Origin: Chromobacterium aquaticum | GTDB taxonomy: Bacteria; Pseudomonadota; Gammaproteobacteria; Burkholderiales; Chromobacteriaceae | Reading direction: 5' to 3' | NCBI RefSeq assembly: GCF_021129195.1 | Contig: NZ_JAJOHW010000026.1 | Coordinates: 1 to 34,289 of the forward strand | DNA: 34,289 nucleotides | Shown: piece by piece, positions 15,672 through 23,623 of the stretch | How the letters are laid out: the number at the start of each line of letters is the position of its first letter | Numbering within the stretch: position 1 is the first letter of the stretch | Program-made: the position numbers and the translations under genes | Notes under the pieces: generated by a model | The model's database searches: none | Seen by the model: only the letters and a program-made list of their open reading frames with translations | Told to the model about the DNA's origin: nothing

Positions 15672-16754
15672 ATGCAATATGCGCGGAGCTTTGTCACCAT
15701 CCTGCTGACGCTATTGCTTTGTACGAGAGTAGAAGCCGGTTATTGTGAGCCGGAAAATAATACGGAACGAGTGGGCTTTGCATTCAACAAAACCCTGGGG
15801 TCCACGGAAGGCAATGTTGGTGGCAGTGTGTTGGCCGATGCCCATAGCTGGAATACCGGAGGCCATTACAATGTTAATTGTGATTGCCTCGCACCAGGGC
15901 AAGAGTATCGCAGCAATGTCTTTTTCAGCACCAAGACCACGCTGAACAAGGGCGTGAGCAGAACCATCAACGGCGCGGTTATCCAGTTTTATGAAATCAA
16001 CCATAATTTGCAGGTGGGCACGGAGCTCTATCTCGGCGAAGGGGTGCAAGCGTTCAGGGCTACGCCTTGGGATGGGGTGGATAATCTGACCACCACCAGT
16101 AGTCGCTGTCCCGAAGTTGGCAATGCCATCGATGCCACTGTACGGGTGCCGCTGACAACCGCCCGCCGGGGACGGCTGCATTTGTTCATCAGCAGCCCTT
16201 TTACCGGCAGCGTCAGCGTGCCGGAGTTCAAGGTGCTGGATTTATACGGCAGGATGGCATCGCCGAAACCGATGTCGATGCGACCCATCATGAGCTTGTT
16301 CATGAGCGTGAACGTGGTGGTGCCGCCGCGGTGCCAGTTGGCGGCCGGCCAGCAGGCCGCCATTGATTTCGGCGCGCTGAGCCCGGCGCAGCTGGCCAGT
16401 CCGGGCGCGGGCAGACAAGGCGCGGTAAAGCGCAATTTCCAGATTCAGTGCAGCAATGTGTCGGCCAAGGTCAAAGTCAGCCTGGCACTGGAGGGGCGAC
16501 CTTACGGCCAGGATGCGCGCTATCTGAAAACCTCGCATGGCGGTATTGCGATAGCGATGGAGAGCGGCGGCAAGCTGGTTCCGCCCAGCCGACCCGGTTC
16601 CACGCCGGTGTCGAATCAGTTGATCCCGATAGCGTTGGACTACCCGAGTCTGAAAGCGCGGTTCGATTTGCTGGCCTGGCCGGTGAAGATGCAGCCGCGC
16701 CCGGAGCCGGGCGCGTTCCAAGGCAATGCCACCTTGCTGTTCGATTTTGAATAG
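15672..16754 (+). CDS. Two-domain fimbrial protein, probable adhesin
   Basis: 360 aa with a signal peptide ending RVEAGYCEPE. The N-terminal domain (to about residue 205) contains GYCEPENN and a CDC pair (NVNCDCLAPG), resembling lectin domains of fimbrial adhesins only in layout. The pilin domain begins at VPPRCQLAAGQQAAIDFGAL, has its second Cys in FQIQCSNVS, and ends GAFQGNATLLFDFE, the chaperone-recognition C terminus. It is separated from the other fimbrial genes by 306 bp and may have its own promoter. It converges with the minus-strand gene at 16767, with 12 bp between stops. With three long subunits and one short pilin, the locus can build a fibre with several alternative tips. Confidence 0.82.
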   Translation: MQYARSFVTILLTLLLCTRVEAGYCEPENNTERVGFAFNKTLGSTEGNVGGSVLADAHSWNTGGHYNVNCDCLAPGQEYRSNVFFSTKTTLNKGVSRTINGAVIQFYEINHNLQVGTELYLGEGVQAFRATPWDGVDNLTTTSSRCPEVGNAIDATVRVPLTTARRGRLHLFISSPFTGSVSVPEFKVLDLYGRMASPKPMSMRPIMSLFMSVNVVVPPRCQLAAGQQAAIDFGALSPAQLASPGAGRQGAVKRNFQIQCSNVSAKVKVSLALEGRPYGQDARYLKTSHGGIAIAMESGGKLVPPSRPGSTPVSNQLIPIALDYPSLKARFDLLAWPVKMQPRPEPGAFQGNATLLFDFE

Positions 16755-16766
16755 CGTTAGCGGATG

Positions 16767-17672
16767 CTAGGGCCGGCTCAGCTCCACCGACCATTCCGGC
16801 CCGGAGCCTATGCCGCGCTTGGCGGCGTAGTTGTCCATATTCAATGCCAGCGACACGTCCAGCAGGCTGTTCAAATAGACCAATGGCTGGCCGCTGGCCA
16901 CTTCGCCAAAGGTGTGGCGATACGGCGCCACCACTTCGTCCACCGGCTTGCCCTGCTTGAAGATGCGCACTTTCACCGTGTCGCCGGGGCGGAAGCCCTG
17001 GGCTTCGAACAGCGCTTTGGGGATATTGGTCCACACATTGCCGTATTGCGGGTCCAGCACCGGGATCATGCCCTTGAGCCGTCCATCGGCGGCTTCCGCG
17101 CGCTGATACGACAGCTTGACCACGGCGGACGCCGGCAGCGGCGGGCCCACGTCCTCGAAACGGATCTTGCCAGCGGCCAGGCGCGCGCCGGTGTAGGCGT
17201 AGACATCGCGGCCATGGAAGGTGTAGGACGCGGCCGAACCTTGGAGGCGGTTGGTTTTTTCGTCGATGCGGCGCAGCTCGGCCACGCCGTCGCGTTCGGC
17301 GATCAAGGTCAGCAGGCCGTTGTTGGGATTGACGAAGTAGCGGCCGTCCCGGGTTTTCAGCACCACGGATTGGCGCTCGGTGCCGACGCCGGGGTCCACC
17401 ACCGACACGAACACCGTGCCCTTGGGCCAGTAGTTGGCGGTCTGGTACAGCCGGTAGGCGCCGCTCCAGATGTCGTAATCGGGGATTTCGTGGGTGAGGT
17501 CGGACAGCGTCAGCTTGGGGTCCACCGAGTAGGCGACGCCGCGCATTGCCGACACCGCGCCGTCCTTGAGGCCAAAGTCGGTCATCAGCACCAGCGGTGC
17601 GTCCGCGCGCGCCAAGCCGGCCAGCAGCAGGCCGGCGGCGAGCCAGAGGCGGGCGTTTTTGAATAGCCTCAT
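16767..17672 (-). CDS. SAM hydrolase / SAM hydroxide adenosyltransferase family protein (DUF62) with a signal peptide
   Basis: 301 aa. The mature part begins PLVLMTDFGLKDGAVSAMRG, the N-terminal signature of the fluorinase/chlorinase/SAM hydroxide adenosyltransferase family. VSVVDPGVGTERQSVVL and YFVNPNNGLLTLI are further family blocks that line the SAM pocket. Most members convert S-adenosylmethionine and water to adenosine and methionine; halogenases are rare relatives. Unusually, residues 1-23 form a signal peptide (LWLAAGLLLAGLARADA), placing the enzyme in the periplasm, where SAM is not expected. The ATG at 17672 follows TAGGAGAAA. The gene ends 12 bp from the convergent fimbrial gene. 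Actual activity and substrate are unknown. Confidence 0.88.
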   Translation of the reverse strand: MRLFKNARLWLAAGLLLAGLARADAPLVLMTDFGLKDGAVSAMRGVAYSVDPKLTLSDLTHEIPDYDIWSGAYRLYQTANYWPKGTVFVSVVDPGVGTERQSVVLKTRDGRYFVNPNNGLLTLIAERDGVAELRRIDEKTNRLQGSAASYTFHGRDVYAYTGARLAAGKIRFEDVGPPLPASAVVKLSYQRAEAADGRLKGMIPVLDPQYGNVWTNIPKALFEAQGFRPGDTVKVRIFKQGKPVDEVVAPYRHTFGEVASGQPLVYLNSLLDVSLALNMDNYAAKRGIGSGPEWSVELSRP

Positions 17673-17728
17673 TCTTTTTCTCCTAAGTGTTTTTGTTTCC
17701 AGGCGCCTGCCAGCGCCGGGCTTGCCTA

Positions 17729-17812
17729 AAGCCTGTTCAACGTCTCGCGAGCTAGACGAGACAAGGTGATTTAAACAACCCCACCGCTGCGCAGCAGACA
17801 TTGAACCGCTTG
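17729..17812. mobile_element. MITE-like repeat, copy 3 (degenerate, internally deleted)
   Basis: 84-bp relic with recognisable ends: AAGCCTGTTCAACGTCT on the left, AGACATTGAACCGCTTG on the right. It retains the conserved CGCGAGC...GAGACAAGG block next to the left end and CGCAGCAGAC next to the right end. Flanking triplets are CTA (17726-17728) and TTA (17813-17815). The latter is the complement of the pncA stop TAA. It is the oldest-looking copy. Confidence 0.65.
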
Positions 17813-18445
17813 TTACACCTCGTCCGAGCGCAGCCTCTGCACGCCGGCGGCCAGCATCTGCGCCCAGGCGCTGCTGAGCGAGCCGTTCAGATTGATGCCG
17901 CGGCAGGCGTCGTCCACCACCGTGGTTTCCAGGCCGGCGGCGCGCGCGTCCAGCGCGCTCCAGGCCACGCAGTAGTCGGTGGCGAGGCCGGCCAGCCATA
18001 CCCGCTTGACGCCGCGCTCGGCCAGGTAGCCGGCCAGGCCGGTAGGGGTTTGGCGGTCCGCTTCGACAAAGGCGGAATAGCTGTCCAGCGCCGGGTTGCA
18101 GCCCTTGCGGATGATCAATTGAGCCAGGCTGGTGTCCAGTTCCGGGTGGAAGGCCGCGCCATGGCTGCCGGCCACGCAATGATCCGGCCACAGCGTTTGT
18201 TCGCCATAGGGCAGTTGGATGCTGTCGAAAGGCTGGCTGCCGGGGTGTTGGCTGGCGAAGGACACATGTTTGGCCGGGTGCCAGTCCTGGGTCAGGATCA
18301 CCCGGTTGAAGAACTGCATCATGTGGTTGATCAGCGGCACGATTTGATCGCCGTCGGCCACCGCCAGTTCGCCGCCGGGACAAAAACTGTTTTGCACGTC
18401 CACCACGATCAGGGCGCAATCGTCGCCGTAGCGCTTCAGGGGCAT
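17813..18445 (-). CDS. pncA: Nicotinamidase / pyrazinamidase
   Basis: Hydrolyses nicotinamide to nicotinate in NAD salvage; cytosolic. 210 aa, the usual length. The cysteine-hydrolase triad is present: D16 in VVDVQNSFCPGG, K114 in IRKGCNPALDSYSAF, and C159 in LATDYCV. Metal ligands are D54, H56 and H60 in DWHPAKHVSF. The ATG at 18445 follows AGGAAAA; a TTG at 18460 is a weaker alternative. The stop TAA (17815-17813) abuts a degenerate MITE copy. Transcribed divergently from copA with a 141-bp shared upstream region. Confidence 0.95.
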   Translation of the reverse strand: MPLKRYGDDCALIVVDVQNSFCPGGELAVADGDQIVPLINHMMQFFNRVILTQDWHPAKHVSFASQHPGSQPFDSIQLPYGEQTLWPDHCVAGSHGAAFHPELDTSLAQLIIRKGCNPALDSYSAFVEADRQTPTGLAGYLAERGVKRVWLAGLATDYCVAWSALDARAAGLETTVVDDACRGINLNGSLSSAWAQMLAAGVQRLRSDEV

Positions 18446-18537
18446 AGCGTTTTCCTGCAAGGGTTCTCAGCCTTTCTTGTTACCACGCGGCCGCCGGCGC
18501 GGTAAAGCCCGACGCGGCGACAATCGCGAAATAGGGT

Positions 18538-18568
18538 TTGCCATTTATACCCTATGGGGGTATATAAT
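18538..18568 (+). promoter_or_regulatory. copA promoter with CsoR-type dyad operator
   Basis: -35 TTGCCA (18538-18543) and a perfect -10 TATAAT (18563-18568) are 19 bp apart. Inside and overlapping the -10 is a perfect dyad TATACCC - 5 bp - GGGTATA (18546-18564), with the G-run core typical of CsoR/RcnR-family copper repressor sites. The long 19-bp spacer is instead typical of MerR/CueR-activated promoters, so the regulator class is open. Neither csoR nor cueR is in the window. Confidence 0.7.
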
Positions 18569-18586
18569 TCAGCCCAGGAGGTCATC

Positions 18587-20944
<2,358 letters not shown>

Positions 20945-20991
20945 GGCGGCATCGGCGCTAGCGAAGTTTTGAATTTTTTCAGGAGAAAGCA

Positions 20992-21201
20992 ATGTCCGAA
21001 TTGATCATGAAAGTGGATGGCATGACCTGCCAGGGTTGCGTGAAAAGCGTCAGCGGCGTGCTCAGCGGCATGGCCGGCGTCAGCGAGGCCGAGGTCAGCC
21101 TGGAGGCCAAGCAGGCCAAGGTGGTGTACGACGCCGAGATCGTGTCGCCGGAGGAGTTGGCGGCGGCGGTGGAGGACGCGGGCTTCGATGTGACGCGCTG
21201 A
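20992..21201 (+). CDS. copZ: Copper chaperone (single HMA domain)
   Basis: 69-aa Atx1-like metallochaperone that carries Cu+ to the N-terminal domains of CopA. The metal site is GMTCQGC (two Cys separated by two residues), in a ferredoxin-like fold beginning LIMKVDGM. AGGAGAAAGCA precedes the ATG. Located 47 bp behind copA and followed by a terminator, it forms a two-gene copper-efflux operon. Confidence 0.95.
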   Translation: MSELIMKVDGMTCQGCVKSVSGVLSGMAGVSEAEVSLEAKQAKVVYDAEIVSPEELAAAVEDAGFDVTR

Positions 21202-21223
21202 GCCTTAAACGGCGGCGTAGCGG

Positions 21224-21260
21224 AACAGGGCATGGCTTGCGGGCCATGCCCTGTTTCTTT
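21224..21260 (+). terminator. Rho-independent terminator of copA-copZ
   Basis: Twelve-bp perfect stem AACAGGGCATGG / CCATGCCCTGTT with an 8-base loop (21236-21243), followed by TCTTT. It ends 22 bp after the copZ stop begins its spacer. Confidence 0.85.
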
Positions 21261-21306
21261 GGGCGCCAGCATGTGGCCAAAGGATGCGGCCAGTCTTGTG
21301 TTTGGC

Positions 21307-21335
21307 TTGTTATGGTCCCATATCGGGACTATCAT
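21307..21335 (+). promoter_or_regulatory. higBA promoter with embedded operator
   Basis: -35 TTGTTA (21307-21312), 17-bp spacer, -10 TATCAT (21330-21335). The spacer holds the inverted repeat GTCCC-ATATC-GGGAC (21315-21329), extended outward with one mismatch; this is a natural site for HigA autorepression. The predicted transcription start falls at 21341-21343, on the higB ATG itself. Confidence 0.6.
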
Positions 21336-21341
21336 GCAACC

Positions 21342-21650
21342 ATGAAGATCATCGCCACGCGCGCCTTGAAGACTTTTTGGGCGCAGCATCCCCATGCCGA
21401 GCAAGCGCTGAAAGCGTGGGTGGATGAGGCGAGCCAGGCGTGCTGGACCTGCCCGCAAGACATCAAGGACCGTTACCGCAGCGCCAGCTTCGTTAAGGCC
21501 AATCGGGTGGTGTTCAATATCAAGGGCAATGACTATCGTTTGATGGTTGCCGTTGCTTACCGGGTGGGCATCGTCTACATCAAGTTCATTGGCACTCACG
21601 CTCAGTACGATGCCGTCGATGCCGCCACCGTGGAAATGGAGTCTCCATGA
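21342..21650 (+). CDS. higB: Type II toxin HigB (mRNA interferase)
   Basis: 102-aa RelE-superfamily toxin of the HigB type (COG4680-like). Recognised by FWAQHPHAEQALKAW near the N terminus, the core RYRSASFVKANRVVFNIKGN, and the C-terminal IVYIKFIGTHAQYD. Such toxins cleave mRNA on the ribosome. There is no Shine-Dalgarno sequence before ATG 21342, and the predicted promoter places the transcript start at or next to the ATG, so the message may be leaderless. It overlaps higA by 4 bases (ATGA), in toxin-first order as usual for higBA. Confidence 0.93.
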   Translation: MKIIATRALKTFWAQHPHAEQALKAWVDEASQACWTCPQDIKDRYRSASFVKANRVVFNIKGNDYRLMVAVAYRVGIVYIKFIGTHAQYDAVDAATVEMESP

Positions 21651-22006
21651 ATATCCGTCCCATCCGCAGCGAAGCCGACTATCAGGCCGCGCTCAAGGAA
21701 ATATCCGTACTGGTGGAGATGGACCCAGCGCTGGATTCACCGGAAGGCGAGCGTCTGGACATTCTGGCCACGCTGGCCCAGTCCTATGAGGCCAAGCACT
21801 TTCCCATCGATTTGCCGGACCCGATAGAGGCAATCAAATTCCGTATGGAGCAGGGCGGTTTGACCGTGGCGGACATGCAGGTTTATCTGGGCAAGCGCAA
21901 CCGCGTCTATGAAGTGTTGAATCGCAAGCGGCCGCTTAGCCTCGCGATGATCCGCCGCTTGCATGAAGGCTTGCATATTCCCGCCGAGGTGCTCATCCGC
22001 GGTTGA
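21647..22006 (+). CDS. higA: Antitoxin HigA (XRE-family)
   Basis: 119 aa, COG5499-like. The N-terminal half (IRPIRSEADYQAAL, then HFPIDLPDPIEAIKFRMEQ) is the conserved toxin-binding and linker part. Residues about 62-105 form a helix-turn-helix (LTVADMQVYLGKRNRVYEVL, then RPLSLAMIRRLHEGLHI) that should bind the operator upstream of higB. The start overlaps the higB stop (ATGA), which couples antitoxin translation to toxin translation. The unit looks complete and functional. Confidence 0.94.
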   Translation: MNIRPIRSEADYQAALKEISVLVEMDPALDSPEGERLDILATLAQSYEAKHFPIDLPDPIEAIKFRMEQGGLTVADMQVYLGKRNRVYEVLNRKRPLSLAMIRRLHEGLHIPAEVLIRG

Positions 22007-22049
22007 ATGATTCGAACCGTCCTCGTTCTTGCTGCGACGGGGTGGGCTC

Positions 22050-22370
22050 TTATTCCTCCTCCCCCAACACGCCGAACTCCACCGGCGTTTTCACGTAAAA
22101 CACCCTGACCCCGGCGGCGGCGAGCGCGGCCAGCAGTTGTTCGGCCTCGTCGGCGCTGAGCGCCAGCGTCACTTCTTCCGGCTGGTCCGCCAGGTCGAAG
22201 AAGTGGGCGGAGTGCAGCCGGCGGTGGCGGCCGTAGCCTTCGCTGGCGGCGAACAAGGTGGCGCCGCGTATGCCCAGCCGCCGTGCTTGCTGCACGATCC
22301 ATTCCGCCAGCGGCTGGCCATCGTGACTGTGGCCTTGCTGAGTGAAGAACGAGAGTTGATAGCCTTGCAT
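22050..22370 (-). CDS. DUF190 family protein (PII-like fold)
   Basis: 106 aa. Family blocks seen: GYQLSFFTQQGHSHDGQPLA, WIVQQARRLGIRGATLF, RLHSAHFFDLADQPEEVTLA, and the C-terminal VFYVKTPVEFGV. DUF190 proteins have a ferredoxin-like PII-type fold and are thought to sense small ligands; no biochemical role is established. The ATG at 22370 follows GGAGG. It lies 18 bp behind the MBL-fold gene on the same strand, so the two are probably one operon. No fluoride exporter crcB, a frequent DUF190 neighbour, is present here. Confidence 0.88.
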   Translation of the reverse strand: MQGYQLSFFTQQGHSHDGQPLAEWIVQQARRLGIRGATLFAASEGYGRHRRLHSAHFFDLADQPEEVTLALSADEAEQLLAALAAAGVRVFYVKTPVEFGVLGEEE

Positions 22371-22388
22371 TGCGCGGACCTCCGGCGG

Positions 22389-23156
22389 CTACAGTTCGAT
22401 CAGCATGCCTTCGCGCAGCGGGCAGACGCGCAGGCCGTTGGGGTATTCCGAGTGCAGCTGTTCCAGCATGTGTTCGCGGCAGCCAGGGTCGATATGGCTG
22501 ATCCACAGATGGGTGTTGGCCGGCAGTTGCGGCAGGAAGGGCAGCAGCAGGGCCGGCGTCATATGGCCCTGGCGCGCGGCCTCGGCCTGGCGTTCGTCGG
22601 TATAGGTCAGCTCGCAGATCACATCGGTCAGCGAGGGCACATTGGACACCCATTGCCAAAAGGCCGGGCAGGGGCCGCTGTCGCCGCTGAAGGCCAGCGC
22701 GCGCCAGCTGCCTTCTATCAGCCAGCCCAAGGCCGGCACGCTGTGATTGGCCGGCAGCGCGGTGGCCAGCCCTTCGCCCAGCGGCAGCGCGTAGCCGGGT
22801 TCCACCGCCTGCAGCCGCAGCCAGGGTTGTTCGGCGCTGGGCTGGCGGGTGTAGTCCGGCCACAGCTCGCCGTTGAACAGATGGGCGCGCAGCGCGTCCA
22901 GCGTTTCCTGCTGGCTGTAGACCGTGAGGCCGGGGCCGTGATGGCTGGCGTGGACATCGGCCAGCAGCGGCAGGCAGCCGCAGTGGTCGGCGTGGCTATG
23001 GGTGAGCAACACTTGGCGGATGGACAGCATTTCGTCGGCGCGCAGGCTGGTGACGCCGGTGCCGCAGTCTATCAGGGTGTTGTCGTCGATCAGGAAGCTG
23101 GTGGTGTGATGGGGATGGCCAATGCCGGCGGCGGCGCCGAGGACCTTGATGTGCAT
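22389..23156 (-). CDS. MBL-fold metallohydrolase, possibly class II cyclic-nucleotide phosphodiesterase-like
   Basis: 255 aa, no signal peptide. The metal-binding motif is HSHADHCG (HxHxDH), followed by further ligands in ANHSVPALGWLI, the Asp of FSGDSG and the His of ISHIDPG. The N-terminal strand MHIKVLGAAAGIG and FLIDDNTLIDCGTGV are typical of the family. Spacing of motifs resembles PDEII/CpdA-like and RNase Z-like hydrolases; it is too short for lactonase-plus-rhodanese types. The ATG at 23156 follows AGGAGAAA; the frame is open upstream through the palindromes. Upstream of the start are two dyads that may be regulatory. Substrate unknown. Confidence 0.85.
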   Translation of the reverse strand: MHIKVLGAAAGIGHPHHTTSFLIDDNTLIDCGTGVTSLRADEMLSIRQVLLTHSHADHCGCLPLLADVHASHHGPGLTVYSQQETLDALRAHLFNGELWPDYTRQPSAEQPWLRLQAVEPGYALPLGEGLATALPANHSVPALGWLIEGSWRALAFSGDSGPCPAFWQWVSNVPSLTDVICELTYTDERQAEAARQGHMTPALLLPFLPQLPANTHLWISHIDPGCREHMLEQLHSEYPNGLRVCPLREGMLIEL

Positions 23157-23180
23157 GGGTTTCTCCTGGTTGCGGCTGTT

Positions 23181-23314
23181 GACCGGCCAAGGCCGGTCCG
23201 CCGCTGCAAACATGGAAACGATCTGCTGCCCGCCCCGCCTGACGCGAGTTGTTGTCCTGGCCGCCATGATGGCGACGGCCGGTTTGAATCCTTCTAGTGT
23301 AGACAAACCGGCCG
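23181..23314 (-). promoter_or_regulatory. Two dyads upstream of the MBL-fold gene
   Basis: A perfect 18-bp palindrome GACCGGCC-AA-GGCCGGTC lies at 23181-23198, 25 bp before the start codon. An 11-bp inverted repeat CGGCCGGTTTG / CAAACCGGCCG (23276-23286 and 23304-23314) encloses a minus-strand -10-like TACACT. The second could be an operator over the promoter. No clear -35 was found. Confidence 0.4.
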
Positions 23315-23337
23315 CCGCTTGCGCGCTCCAGGGTTTA

Positions 23338-23480
23338 GAACCTGTTTACGATCTCGCGAGCTAAGGCGAGACAAGGCGTTGCGGCTGAGAAAGCGGAATG
23401 TACGCGTGGTACATGAGCATTTCGAAGGCGCACTCACCGTGTAAGGCATCCGCGACGCGCAGCAGATCGTAAACAGGTTC
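23338..23480. mobile_element. MITE-like repeat, copy 4 (143 bp)
   Basis: Perfect 17-bp terminal repeats GAACCTGTTTACGATCT and its complement. TTA flanks both sides (23335-23337 and 23481-23483). The interior has the family blocks CGCGAGCTAAGGCGAGACAA, GCGGAATGTAC, GTGGTACATGAGCATTT and CGCGCAGCAG. The right-hand TTA is shared with copy 5. Confidence 0.85.
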
Positions 23481-23483
23481 TTA

Positions 23484-23623
23484 GAACTTGTTCAAAGTCT
23501 CGCGAGCAAGAGCGAGACAAGGCGAAAACGAGCGAAAAAGCGGAATGTACAGGTGGTACATGAGCATTTTGAGCTCGGTTTCAACGCCGTATCGCTGAAG
23601 CGCAGCAGACTTTGAACAGGCTC
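23484..23623. mobile_element. MITE-like repeat, copy 5 (140 bp), abutting copy 4
   Basis: Same family, different terminal-repeat subtype: left GAACTTGTTCAAAGTCT, right complement of GAGCCTGTTCAAAGTCT (two mismatches between arms). TTA flanks at 23481-23483, shared with copy 4, and 23624-23626, which is the complement of the peptidase stop TAA. Same orientation as copy 4. Confidence 0.85.

Noticed and set aside
22029-23297. 422-codon plus-strand open frame across the DUF190 and MBL genes
   Set aside because: Antisense shadow; both minus-strand genes have family motifs and good ribosome sites.
23338-23623. Tandem repeats considered as a CRISPR array
   Set aside because: Only two units of about 140 bp with inverted terminal repeats, no short direct repeats or unique spacers, and no cas genes.
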